NCBI GenBank assembly: GCA_016874095.1 | Contig: VGVH01000007.1 | Span: 55,001 to 119,000 of the forward strand | DNA from: Gammaproteobacteria bacterium | GTDB taxonomy: Bacteria > Pseudomonadota > Gammaproteobacteria > Steroidobacterales > GCA-2729495 | Direction of reading: 5' to 3' | DNA length: 64,000 nucleotides | Shown: positions 8,921 through 17,159 of the stretch, piece after piece | How positions within the stretch are numbered: the first letter of the stretch is position 1 | Layout: each line of letters opens with the position of its first letter | Program-made: the position numbers and the translations under genes | The notes under the pieces: generated by a model | Told to the model about the DNA's origin: nothing | The model's database searches: none | The model's input: the letters and a program-made list of their open reading frames with translations, nothing else

Positions 8921-9145
8921 GCGCACAAAAAAGGTTTCCATCAGTGGTTGCAGTGTTCGACATCTGACAAACAGACATCGAAGCCAGAAGACGCAAAAAA
9001 GAAGAAGAAGAACGACAAGCAGAAGTAGAAGCAGCGAACCAGAGAAAAACAATAAAAACCACCACGGCACCGCTGAGACAGAAACCGAATTCGCGACAAC
9101 AACAATAACCCGTGTATGACCCCGCTACCCGGCGGGGTTTTTTTT
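8921..9145 (+). ncRNA. Candidate ARN-rich, Hfq-binding small RNA (CrcZ/CrcY-like organisation)
   Basis: The predicted transcript of about 225 nt runs from the sigma-54 start to the terminator T-run. It holds four blocks of consecutive A-R-N triplets: 8996-9013 (six), 9018-9035 (six), 9045-9059 (five) and 9098-9109 (four). ARN triplets are the ligand of the Hfq distal face. AAYAAYAA-type motifs, the CA motifs of Pseudomonas CrcZ/CrcY, occur at 9048-9055 and 9098-9108. A weak stem-loop (8957-8985) precedes the tract. No credible protein frame exists: the only long frame is lysine/arginine-rich with no ribosome binding site. The RNA assignment and the catabolite-repression analogy are inference. 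Promoter, tract and terminator are seen directly. Confidence 0.6.
9120..9145 (+). terminator. Intrinsic terminator of the ARN-rich RNA
   Basis: CCCCGC (9120-9125), a six-base loop and GCGGGG (9132-9137) form a perfect 6-bp stem, followed by eight T residues (9138-9145). It separates the sigma-54 transcript from btuD, whose ATG lies 45 nt further on. Confidence 0.88.
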
Positions 9146-9189
9146 GCCTGCGCCATGCTGCGGCGTCGGCCGGTACACTCACCCGGCCC

Positions 9190-9975
9190 ATGGCCATACC
9201 GCTCGAAACCCGTGATCTGTCGGTCCGAGTCGCTGACCGGGTCCTCGTCTCGGCCCTGACCCTGGCGCTGCCACCCGGCGCGCTGGTGGCGTTGCTCGGC
9301 CCTAACGGCGTTGGCAAGACACTGACCCTGCATTCGCTCTGTGGACTGCGGCCGTCAGCCCGCGGCTGCGTGTCCGTCGGCGGCAAGGCACTCCTCGACC
9401 TGTCGCCGCGCGAGACCGCGCAGCGCATCGGACTCCTGCTGCAGGACCACGAGGATCCGTTTCCGACCAGCGTGCTCGAGACGGCGCTCATGGGGCGGCA
9501 TGCGCGGCTGGGGCTGTGGCAGTGGGAGACGGCCGAGGACGAGGTAGCGGCACGAGCGGCACTGGCTGCAATGGATCTCGCCGGCATGGAGCAGCGCGCC
9601 GCGGCCACGTTGTCGGGCGGAGAGCGGCGGCGGCTGGGCCTTGCGACCCTGCTGGTGCAGGATCCGGACGTGCTGCTGCTGGATGAACCGCTGAATCACC
9701 TGGACCCGCGCCACCAGTTTGCCGTGCTCGGCGAGCTGCGCCGGCTTGCCGCGAACGGCAAGACCATCATCGCAAGTCTCCACGACCCGGTACTCGCTGC
9801 GCGTCATTTCGATCATGCCGTGCTGCTCTACGGCGACGGCCGCTGGCACCAGGGACCGGTCGGCGAGGTGATGACGCACGCCACGCTGGCCGGACTCTAC
9901 GCCGTGCCGTTCGAGCGCTATCGCTGCGAGGCCCGCGACGACGATCGCGTGCTGCTCGCCACGCCGCCACCCTGA
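9190..9975 (+). CDS. btuD: Cobalamin/siderophore ABC transporter ATP-binding protein
   Basis: 261 residues with a complete ABC ATPase: Walker A GPNGVGKT (37-44), signature LSGGERRRLGLA (about 139-150), and Walker B VLLLDEP followed by LNHLDPRHQ. It is the FepC/BtuD type that energises BtuC permeases. The ATG at 9190 was chosen because translation starting further left would run through the terminator. TACACT at 9174-9179 may be a -10 element, giving a very short leader. The DUF1838 gene starts 9 nt downstream. Partners are the permease at 4.3-5.3 kb and BtuF at 13.9-14.8 kb. Confidence 0.92.
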   Translation: MAIPLETRDLSVRVADRVLVSALTLALPPGALVALLGPNGVGKTLTLHSLCGLRPSARGCVSVGGKALLDLSPRETAQRIGLLLQDHEDPFPTSVLETALMGRHARLGLWQWETAEDEVAARAALAAMDLAGMEQRAAATLSGGERRRLGLATLLVQDPDVLLLDEPLNHLDPRHQFAVLGELRRLAANGKTIIASLHDPVLAARHFDHAVLLYGDGRWHQGPVGEVMTHATLAGLYAVPFERYRCEARDDDRVLLATPPP

Positions 9976-9984
9976 GGAGCAACC

Positions 9985-10998
9985 ATGCTGCAAGGTATCG
10001 ACACCGCCCGCATCGCCGCCGGATTGCACGAGCCGGCCCACCCGCGACTCACGCGCCGCGCTGCACTCGCCGGCCTCGGCGGATCCGCGCTGGTCGCCTG
10101 CGCTCCGGCCGTTCGGCCGGCTGCCGCCGGCAGCCGCCGCTCGCTGGACCTCGACTTCACGCAGCCCGAGGACAATCTCACGGCGTGGGTGAAGCTCATC
10201 TCGAGCCTGGAGGGCGGCACCGAGACCTGCGGGTTCTTCACCGGCATCCAGTACGCCGACCTGCACCCGCAGGAAGTCATACAGCCGCTGTTCCGCATCG
10301 CCGGATTCGGCATGAGCCGCGTCTCGCGCCTGCCCGACGGCCGCTACCAGAACCTGCACCGCGAAGTCGTCTACTACATGGACCTCAAGGAGGATCGCAT
10401 CCTCGATGAGTGGCGGAATCCGTACACCGGGGAGACGGTCGAGGTTTTCCACACCCACAACGACCCGGTGAACTCCCACTACGCGCCGGTGTTCAGGCAG
10501 CGCTTCGGGTCGGAACAGGACGGCTTCCGCACCGTCGAGTTTCCATTCGTACTGCCGTGGACGATAGTCGGCGACCGGGCGGTCGTCTCCTTCTCGGTCA
10601 ACACGCGCTGGCCCACGCCGTTGCCGCCGGCGAAGTGGCCGAGGGAGCACTTCGGTGAGTTCTATCGCACCAGCGAGTACTTCCAGATCCACGCCAGCCT
10701 CGCCGACATCAACGACCCGGACATGCCGAAGGTTCCGCACACCGGCTCGTGGCAGAAGGTCGCGCCCTGGCATCCGTGGATGTTGATGGACAACCGGCCT
10801 GGCGGCATCTTCGGCATCACCAGCACGTTTTCGCTGAAGGGCGTCGAGGAGCTTCCGCCCATCGTCAGGGCGTACACCGAGAAGCACTACCCGAAGTATC
10901 TCAACGCACCGACCGAGTGGGTCGAGCCGAACATGACGACCTGGGAAACCTACTCGAAAGAGCGCACGCCTGCGCCCGCGAAATCGCCCGCGCCCTGA
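9985..10998 (+). CDS. DUF1838 family Tat-exported lipoprotein
   Basis: 337 residues with GAGGAGC before the ATG. The N-terminus has a twin-arginine motif (LTRRAALAGLGGSALVAC, Arg24-Arg25) that runs into a lipobox with Cys39, implying Tat export and lipidation. The rest matches DUF1838 (LTAWVKLISSLEGG, REVVYYMDLKEDRILDEWRN, EVFHTHNDPVN, then PFVLPWTIVGDRAVV). The biochemical function is unknown. Its position between btuD and the btuB riboswitch suggests expression with the corrinoid uptake genes. A role there is unproven. Confidence 0.85.
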   Translation: MLQGIDTARIAAGLHEPAHPRLTRRAALAGLGGSALVACAPAVRPAAAGSRRSLDLDFTQPEDNLTAWVKLISSLEGGTETCGFFTGIQYADLHPQEVIQPLFRIAGFGMSRVSRLPDGRYQNLHREVVYYMDLKEDRILDEWRNPYTGETVEVFHTHNDPVNSHYAPVFRQRFGSEQDGFRTVEFPFVLPWTIVGDRAVVSFSVNTRWPTPLPPAKWPREHFGEFYRTSEYFQIHASLADINDPDMPKVPHTGSWQKVAPWHPWMLMDNRPGGIFGITSTFSLKGVEELPPIVRAYTEKHYPKYLNAPTEWVEPNMTTWETYSKERTPAPAKSPAP

Positions 10999-11035
10999 GT
11001 GGCGTGACGCGCTGATGAAATTGCGCTAAAATTCG

Positions 11036-11247
11036 CACCGGTCCTGCAGGTGCCCGCTGATCCACCCGATCGGCGGGTTAAACGGGAAGACGGTGCGCCG
11101 CCTCGCGCGGCAATGCCGTCACTGCCCCCGCAACGGTAGGCGAAGGAAAGGGCGATCCATCTTGCCACTGTGCAGAAATGCATGGGAAGGCGATCGCTCC
11201 GGTGGGCCAAGTTACCCACCCCTCGCGAGTCCGTATACCGGCCCGCA
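11036..11247 (+). promoter_or_regulatory. Cobalamin (AdoCbl-class) riboswitch
   Basis: Conserved landmarks appear in the right order: TTAAACGGGAA (11078-11088), GCCCCCGCAACGGTA (11124-11138, the B12 box region), CACTG (11166-11170), TGGGAAGG (11183-11190), and GCGAGTCCGTATACCGGC (11225-11242), which closes the aptamer. It precedes the btuB GTG by about 55 nt. The linker contains GGGC(11268)/GCCC-type pairing next to the GAAAGG ribosome binding site, and no T-run. Translational control by blocking the ribosome binding site is therefore more likely than termination. Outer limits are approximate. Confidence 0.93.
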
Positions 11248-11300
11248 GCGTCTTTGATTTGCGTCGGGGCTCGGGGGTGGGCCCTGCGAAAGGTAACGTC

Positions 11301-13271
11301 GTGCATAGGATCTTTGCCGCGGCAGCGCTCCTGCTGCCACTCGTCGCTGTTACTGCGGAAGTCGACAGCATTACGGTCACCGCGCACCTGACACCGCTGC
11401 CAATCGATGCGAGCGGCAGCTCGCTCACGGTCATCACGCGCGAGGACCTCCAACGGCAGCAGACGGCAGTAGCTGCCGATGCCCTGCGCTCGGTCCCGGG
11501 AATCGCCGTCGGCCGTGCCGGCCCCTTTGGCGCGCAGACCCAGGTTCGCCTGCGTGGCGCAGAAGCCAATCACGTGCTCGTCGTCATCGACGGCATCGAA
11601 GTCAACGACGTCGCGGCAGACGATGCCTACGCGTTCGAGCACCTCACGACTTTCGGCATAGAACGCATCGAAGTCGTGCGGGGCCCGCAGAGTGCGCTGT
11701 GGGGCAGCGACGCCCTCACCGGCGTGATCAACGTGGAGAGCCGCCTACCCAGCGAACCGTTCGAGGCGGGCGCCTTCGCCGAGAGTGGCTGGTTCGGCTT
11801 CCTGAACGCGGGCGGCCGGGTTGGATTTGCCGGAGATACCGGCACGCTGGCGGCCAGCCTGTCCCATTACGAGGCTGATGGCGAAAACGCTGCCGAGATC
11901 GGCAGCGAAAATGACGGTTACGACAACGACACCGCGACGCTGCTCGCGACGCTGCGCCTCGCCGAATCGCTGACACTCGACGCGCACTGGCGGCACAGCG
12001 ACATTGCCAACGACTACGACGCGCTCGATTTCGCAGACGGCGTGATGGTCGCGGTCGATGCCGACAACTCCAAGGACGTGCGCCAGGACTTCGGCCGGGC
12101 GGGCGGGCGGCTCGCGCTGCTCGACGGCCGCTGGCGGCAGTCGCTGCACTACGGTATCGCGGTCACCGAGACGCGCAGCGTGGCGGAGGAATCGTTCGAA
12201 GACGGCAATACGCAGGACGGCGGCCTCGATCGCGCGGAGATCCGCGGCAACCGCTACGGCATCTACTACCAGTCGAGCCTGGATCTCGGCGAGGCGCGCG
12301 AGGGCGCGCTGCCGGACTCCGTCGCCTTCGCCATCGACCACGAGCGCGAAACCTTCCGCCAGCGCGCTGAAGCGGGATTCTTCGGCGACCCGAACCAGTA
12401 CCAGTCGCTCACCAGCACCGGATTCGTCGCGGAATACGTCACGACGCTGTTCGACAGGCTGACGCTGTCTGCAGGTGCACGTCACGATGACAACAGTGAC
12501 TTCGGCGACGTGAATACCTGGCGGGGAACGGCGTCCTGGCGCCTGCCGGACGGCGCGACGCGCCTGCACGGCAGCTACGGTACCGGACAGAAGTCACCGA
12601 CCTTTTTCGAGCGCTACGGCTACACGCCTGACCAGTTCATCGGCAATACGGATCTCGAACCCGAGACCTCGCGCGGCTGGGATGCCGGAGTCGAGTGGAA
12701 GAGCGCCGGTGAGCGGCTCCGCGCGGACCTGACCTACTTCAAGGCCGACCTGAACGGCGAGATCAACGGTTTCTGGTGCGCGCCGCCCGATTTCATCTGC
12801 ACGGCAGTGAACGAAGCCGGCAAGAGCCACCGCAAGGGCGTCGAAGCATTGCTGGAGACCGCGCTCGGCGACCGCTTCGACCTGGTGGCCAGCTACACCT
12901 ACACGGATGCGCGGGGCAACGACGCAAGCGGCGGCGCGCGCGAAGTGCGCCGCCCGATGCACAGCGGCTCGCTCGACCTCACCGGCCAGTGGTTCGATTC
13001 ACGCCTGGTGGTGGGCCTGGCGGCCCGCTACACCGGGGGCCGCGAGGACGACGCGTTCCTGCTGGATCCGCCCTACGTCGAACGCGTTGCGCTGGACGCC
13101 TACACGCTGGTGAACCTCACTGCCAGTTGGGAGTTCAGCCCGGAATCAGTCATCTACGGCCGCATCGAGAACCTGCTCGACGAGGATTACCAGGATGTAT
13201 ACGGCTTCAACACGCCTGGCATCGGCGGATTCGTCGGCCTGCGCACGGAGTTCGGTGGCGCCCGACCCTAG
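11301..13271 (+). CDS. btuB: TonB-dependent vitamin B12 receptor
   Basis: 656 residues from GTG 11301, chosen because GAAAGG (11288-11293) sits 7 nt upstream and a signal peptide follows (FAAAALLLPLVAVTA). Further upstream is riboswitch. The TonB box is DSITVTA, close to E. coli BtuB DTLVVTA. The plug domain has LRSVPGIAVGRAGPFGAQTQ, VVIDGIEVNDV and RIEVVRGPQSALWGSDALTG. The C-terminal barrel ends in a typical strand (GLRTEFGG). It carries corrinoids across the outer membrane using a TonB-type transducer. A candidate transducer is encoded at 29.7 kb. Confidence 0.95.
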   Translation: MHRIFAAAALLLPLVAVTAEVDSITVTAHLTPLPIDASGSSLTVITREDLQRQQTAVAADALRSVPGIAVGRAGPFGAQTQVRLRGAEANHVLVVIDGIEVNDVAADDAYAFEHLTTFGIERIEVVRGPQSALWGSDALTGVINVESRLPSEPFEAGAFAESGWFGFLNAGGRVGFAGDTGTLAASLSHYEADGENAAEIGSENDGYDNDTATLLATLRLAESLTLDAHWRHSDIANDYDALDFADGVMVAVDADNSKDVRQDFGRAGGRLALLDGRWRQSLHYGIAVTETRSVAEESFEDGNTQDGGLDRAEIRGNRYGIYYQSSLDLGEAREGALPDSVAFAIDHERETFRQRAEAGFFGDPNQYQSLTSTGFVAEYVTTLFDRLTLSAGARHDDNSDFGDVNTWRGTASWRLPDGATRLHGSYGTGQKSPTFFERYGYTPDQFIGNTDLEPETSRGWDAGVEWKSAGERLRADLTYFKADLNGEINGFWCAPPDFICTAVNEAGKSHRKGVEALLETALGDRFDLVASYTYTDARGNDASGGAREVRRPMHSGSLDLTGQWFDSRLVVGLAARYTGGREDDAFLLDPPYVERVALDAYTLVNLTASWEFSPESVIYGRIENLLDEDYQDVYGFNTPGIGGFVGLRTEFGGARP

Positions 13272-13328
13272 TCAAGTGCCGGCCCAGGCTCTACGCTCGC
13301 GACTGGTACGACGCTGACGGGCGCTGCC

Positions 13329-13889
13329 ATGGGAAACCGGCTCACTCGCATCTACACCCGCACCGGCGACGGCGGCACCACGGGCCTCGGCGACGGTTCC
13401 CGCGTGCGCAAGGAGTCTGTCCGTGTCGAGGCCTACGGCACGGTGGATGAGCTGAACAGCGCGATCGGCGTAGCGATGACGACTGCGGGAGTTCCAGCCG
13501 ACGTGGTGGCCTGTCTCGAGCCGATCCAGCACCAGCTGTTCGATCTTGGCGGCGAGTTGTCGGTGCCGGGCCGCGTCGTGTTGACGGACGAACAGGTCAC
13601 CGCGCTCGAGAGGCACCTGGACCGCTTCAACGACGCCCTGCCCCCGCTGAAGGACTTCATCCTGCCGGGAGGCAATGCCGGCGCCGCCGCCTGCCACCTG
13701 GCGCGAGCCATTTGCCGGCGGGCCGAGCGCTGCTGCTGGGCCCTGGCGCGCAGCGAAACGGTCAATGCCGCCTCGCTGCGCTACCTGAACCGCCTGTCCG
13801 ACCTGCTGTTCGTGCTGGCACGCGTCGCGGCCCGCTCCGCGGGCGGCAGCGAAGTCCTCTGGAAGGCCGCGCAGCCGGGATCAGCCTGA
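13329..13889 (+). CDS. pduO: PduO-type cob(I)alamin adenosyltransferase
   Basis: 186 residues. The N-terminus RIYTRTGDGGTTGLGDG is the ATP-binding signature of PduO/MMAB adenosyltransferases, followed by VEAYGTVDELNSAIG and the later RRAERCCWAL. The enzyme converts imported cob(I)alamin to adenosylcobalamin, a logical next step after uptake by BtuB. It lies 57 nt after btuB and its last 9 nt overlap the convergent btuF gene. Confidence 0.95.
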   Translation: MGNRLTRIYTRTGDGGTTGLGDGSRVRKESVRVEAYGTVDELNSAIGVAMTTAGVPADVVACLEPIQHQLFDLGGELSVPGRVVLTDEQVTALERHLDRFNDALPPLKDFILPGGNAGAAACHLARAICRRAERCCWALARSETVNAASLRYLNRLSDLLFVLARVAARSAGGSEVLWKAAQPGSA

Positions 13890-14771
13890 AGTCGGCGCGG
13901 CCCCGCGCACGCGATCAAGGGCGGCACAGAGCGTCGCAATGCCGTCGAGAACGCGCCCGGCCGGGCGGCTCAGCAGATCGGCATCCACAGTCTCTACGTG
14001 ACCGCCCGCGACGGCCGGCACGTCATGCCAAGGCGCCCACTCCGCGAGCACTGCGGAGGCCGGCTGGCCCATGTCGCTCGCGATGATGATTCCCGGGCGC
14101 GCGGCGATGATGGCTTCGAGGGACACGACGGCCGTGAGGCCCGGCAGCCCGCCGAAAACGTTGTTGCCCCCGCAAAGCCTGAGGCCCTGGCCGAGGAAAT
14201 GGCGGTCGGTAACGGTGTACCAGGGACGCGCGGCCAGTTGCACGAACGCGCTCACCGGTGCCGCTTCGGCATAGCGCGCTTCCAGTCCGGCGAGGGTCCT
14301 GCGGTAACGTCCGGCGGCCGCCTTGGCCGCAACGCCCGTACCGGCGAGTTCACCGATGGCTTCGATGTGCCCGGCAACATCAGCCAGCCGGGTCGGCTCC
14401 AGCGTCACGACCCGGAACCCGAGGCGCCGCAGCCGCGCAATGGCTTCCGCGGGGTTCCCCGAAGTCCAGCCGAGCACGAGGTCCGGCTCGAGCGCGAGGA
14501 GCGCTTCCTCGTCGATGCGAAACGCGTCACCGATCCGCGGCAACGACGCCACCTCCGGCGGAAAGTCGCTGTACTCGGCGACGCCCACCAGTTTCGCGCC
14601 GGCACCGGCTTCGTAGACCAGTTCCGCCAGATGCGGAGACAGCGTGGCGATACGTCCGGCTACGGCGGGTGATTCAGCAGTCGGAGGAGCCGGTCCGCCG
14701 CAGGCAGTCGCCAGGAGCGCAAGCAGCGACGCCGCCAGGCGCGAGCGTGGATCCGGGGTCACCGCGCTCAC
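13881..14771 (-). CDS. btuF: Cobalamin-binding substrate-binding lipoprotein
   Basis: 296 residues from GTG 14771, which overlaps the ampD stop as GTGA and so implies translational coupling. A lipoprotein signal (LAASLLALLATAC, Cys24) is followed by a helical-backbone metal-receptor fold: ATLSPHLAELVYEAGAG, VGVAEYSDFPPEV, ALEPDLVLGW, and later LRLCGGNNVFGGLPGL. This matches BtuF, which passes B12 to BtuCD. A downstream in-frame GTG (14762) is also possible. Although it serves the corrinoid cluster, it is on the strand opposite btuB/pduO and coupled to a cell-wall gene. Confidence 0.9.
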   Translation of the reverse strand: MSAVTPDPRSRLAASLLALLATACGGPAPPTAESPAVAGRIATLSPHLAELVYEAGAGAKLVGVAEYSDFPPEVASLPRIGDAFRIDEEALLALEPDLVLGWTSGNPAEAIARLRRLGFRVVTLEPTRLADVAGHIEAIGELAGTGVAAKAAAGRYRRTLAGLEARYAEAAPVSAFVQLAARPWYTVTDRHFLGQGLRLCGGNNVFGGLPGLTAVVSLEAIIAARPGIIIASDMGQPASAVLAEWAPWHDVPAVAGGHVETVDADLLSRPAGRVLDGIATLCAALDRVRGAAPTSG

Positions 14772-15352
14772 CCCGCCTGCTGCTCGAGGCGCAGAGCCAG
14801 CGCGCTCCAGTCGAACGCCGGGCCAGGATCCGTCTTGCGGCCAGGAGCGATGTCGCAGTGCCCGACGACCGGCGCGGTGGCCAGCGACGGAAACGCAGCG
14901 CGCAATGCCCCGACGAGATCTGCGAGTGCATCGTACTGGGCGGCTTCGTAAGGCCGCTCGTCGGTGCCCTCGAGTTCGATCCCGATCGAAAAATCGTTGC
15001 ACTTCTCGCGCCCGCACCACAGCGACTGCCCCGCGTGCCAGGCGCGCCGGGTCACCGGCACGTACTGCGTGATGGCGCCGTCGCGGCCGATGACGAAATG
15101 GGCGGAGACCTTCGCTCCGGCCATGTCGGCGAAATACGGGTGGGCGTTCGGGTCCAGGCGATTGGTGAAGAGCGCTTCGATCCAGCTGCCGCCGAACTCA
15201 CCCGGCGGCAGGGAGATGCCATGCACCACGATGAGTTCGGGCACGGCCCCGAGCGGGCGCTCGTCGCAGTTGGGCGATGCCACCTGGCGCACGCCGGCGA
15301 GCAGCCCGTCGGCGGCTGAAACGCGGAGTCGTTGTGCGCGGCGAACCGTCAT
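14768..15352 (-). CDS. ampD: 1,6-anhydro-N-acetylmuramyl-L-alanine amidase
   Basis: 194 residues, slightly longer than E. coli AmpD (183). Zinc ligands are visible as His44 (IVVHGIS), His165 and Asp175 (GHCDIAPGRKTDPG). SAHFVIGRDGAITQYV and NDFSIGIELEG are family blocks. It is a cytoplasmic enzyme that removes stem peptides from recycled anhydromuropeptides and thereby influences AmpR-type beta-lactamase control in other species. Its stop overlaps the btuF start. Confidence 0.95.
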   Translation of the reverse strand: MTVRRAQRLRVSAADGLLAGVRQVASPNCDERPLGAVPELIVVHGISLPPGEFGGSWIEALFTNRLDPNAHPYFADMAGAKVSAHFVIGRDGAITQYVPVTRRAWHAGQSLWCGREKCNDFSIGIELEGTDERPYEAAQYDALADLVGALRAAFPSLATAPVVGHCDIAPGRKTDPGPAFDWSALALRLEQQAG

Positions 15353-15405
15353 CCTAGGATCGGATTCTAGCCGCCAGCCGCCGACCCTGCGGGAGTTCCG
15401 CCGAC

Positions 15406-16140
15406 ATGAGCCTGCGAAGAATCCACTCCGACCAGCCCTTGCGCGCCGGCGCCAGCGCGACGCTCGATGGCGACGCCGCGAACCACATCCTGCGGGTACT
15501 GCGCCTGCGCCGCGGCGACCGCCTGGTCGTGTTCGACGGCTCAGGTTGCGACTACGACGCCGGGATCACTGCGCTTACGCGCGATACCGTCACGGTCGCG
15601 CTGGGTGCCGGGCAAGCCGTCCACAGCGAGTCGGCGCTGGCCATCACCCTGCTCCAGGGCATCTGCCGCGGCTCGCGCATGGACACCGTCATCCAGAAGG
15701 CCACCGAACTCGGCGTCACCCGCATCCAGCCCGTGCTGACCGCGCGCTCCGTCGTGCGCATCGACGAAGTCGACCAGGCCGCGCGCAAACAGTCGCACTG
15801 GCAACGCATTGCCGTCGCCGCCGCCGAGCAGAGCGGGCGCAGCCGGGTGCCCGAGGTGTCGACTCCCGTGGCCTTCGACGCAGCCGTCGGCACAGCCGAT
15901 GGCTGCAGGACGCAATGGCTGCTGGATCCCGAAGGCAATCCCATCGGCAAGGGACTCCAGCTGGCGTCGCCGGCGCGACTGCTGGTGGGGCCGGAAGGCG
16001 GCCTGACGGAGGTGGAGCGCGACGTCGCTGCGAAGGCGGGGTTCACCGCCGTGCGGCTGGGGCCGCGGATACTTCGCACCGAGACGGCACCGCTGGTGGC
16101 GCTGACGCTGCTTCAGTTTCTGGGGGGCGGTCTCGACTGA
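15406..16140 (+). CDS. rsmE: 16S rRNA m3U1498 methyltransferase
   Basis: 244 residues. The N-terminal PUA-like part has DAANHILRVLRLRRGDRLVVF. The C-terminal SPOUT/trefoil-knot domain has KATELGVTRIQPVLTARSV, LLVGPEGGLTEVE and RLGPRILRTETAPLVAL, all diagnostic for RsmE. It methylates U1498 of 16S rRNA with S-adenosylmethionine. It is divergent from ampD and converges on pit. Confidence 0.96.
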   Translation: MSLRRIHSDQPLRAGASATLDGDAANHILRVLRLRRGDRLVVFDGSGCDYDAGITALTRDTVTVALGAGQAVHSESALAITLLQGICRGSRMDTVIQKATELGVTRIQPVLTARSVVRIDEVDQAARKQSHWQRIAVAAAEQSGRSRVPEVSTPVAFDAAVGTADGCRTQWLLDPEGNPIGKGLQLASPARLLVGPEGGLTEVERDVAAKAGFTAVRLGPRILRTETAPLVALTLLQFLGGGLD

Positions 16141-16153
16141 GCCCCGGAGCGCC

Positions 16154-17158
16154 TCAGAAGTACAAACCCCCGAGCCACCAGGCGAGCGCGGCGATGAGCC
16201 CGGAAGCGGGAATGGTGAAGACCCAGGCCGTCACGATATTCGTGGCCACACCCCAGCGCACGGCCGAGAACCCCCTCTGCGCCGAGCCGACACCGATGAT
16301 CGCGCCGGTTATCGTGTGGGTCGTCGACACCGGAATGCCGAGGCTGGTCGCAGTGAACAGGGCGATGGCGCCGCCGGTCTCCGCCGCAAAGCCACCGATC
16401 GGCCGCAGCTTGGTGATGCGCTGGCCCATGGTCTTGACGATGCGCCAGCCGCCGAAGAGCGTCCCGAGCGCGATCATCACGAAGCAGCTCACGACGACCC
16501 AGAAGGGCAGGTGATCGGCCGTCCCGGCGCCCGAAGCGATCAGCAGCAGCCAGATGATGCCCATGGTCTTCTGCGCATCGTTGGTGCCATGGCCCAGGCT
16601 GTAGAGCGCGGAGGAGACGAGCTGCAGCTTGCGGAATACACGGTCGGCTTTCAGTGGCGTGACGCGCAGGCAAAGCCAGCTCACGCCGGCGATCAGCAGG
16701 GCCGCGAGCAGCATGCCGATGACCGGCGACAGCACGATGAAAGTCGCAGTCTTCATGATCCCTGGAGCAAGGAGCGGAGCCGGGCCTGTCTTCGCCAGCA
16801 CCGCACCGATCATGCCGCCGATCAGCGCATGCGACGAACTCGACGGAATGCCGTAGTACCAGGTGATGACGTTCCAGGAGATGGCGCCGATCAGGGCACC
16901 GAAGATCACCTGCTGATCGACGACTTCAGGCGAGACGATGCCCTTGCCCACCGTCGCCGCCACCTTCAGCTCGAAGATCGCGATGGCCAGGAAGTTGAAC
17001 ACCGCCGCCCAGACGACTGCCTGGTAGGGCTTGAGCACGCCGGTGGACACGACCGTGGCGATGGAATTCGCCGCGTCGTGGAAACCATTCATGAAGTCGA
17101 AAGCGAGCGCCAGTGCCACCAGCAGCACGAGCGTCGTGAACGCCAGGTTGGGATCCAC
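16154..17158 (-). CDS. pit: Low-affinity inorganic phosphate transporter
   Basis: 334 residues, start GTG 17158. The PHO4/Pit signature GFHDAANSIATVVSTGVL lies near residue 26, with an inverted repeat copy later (GGFAAETGGAIALF, TSLGIPVSTTHTITGAIIGVG). About ten hydrophobic segments are present. It starts 1 nt after the stop of the DUF47 gene, the usual pairing for this transporter. It imports metal-phosphate complexes driven by the proton gradient. Confidence 0.93.
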   Translation of the reverse strand: MDPNLAFTTLVLLVALALAFDFMNGFHDAANSIATVVSTGVLKPYQAVVWAAVFNFLAIAIFELKVAATVGKGIVSPEVVDQQVIFGALIGAISWNVITWYYGIPSSSSHALIGGMIGAVLAKTGPAPLLAPGIMKTATFIVLSPVIGMLLAALLIAGVSWLCLRVTPLKADRVFRKLQLVSSALYSLGHGTNDAQKTMGIIWLLLIASGAGTADHLPFWVVVSCFVMIALGTLFGGWRIVKTMGQRITKLRPIGGFAAETGGAIALFTATSLGIPVSTTHTITGAIIGVGSAQRGFSAVRWGVATNIVTAWVFTIPASGLIAALAWWLGGLYF

Positions 17159-17159
17159 G

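Noticed and set aside
8787-9119. Lysine/arginine-rich open frame across the purine tract
   Set aside because: No ribosome binding site, it crosses the sigma-54 promoter, and the product is simple-sequence; the RNA explanation fits the promoter and terminator better.
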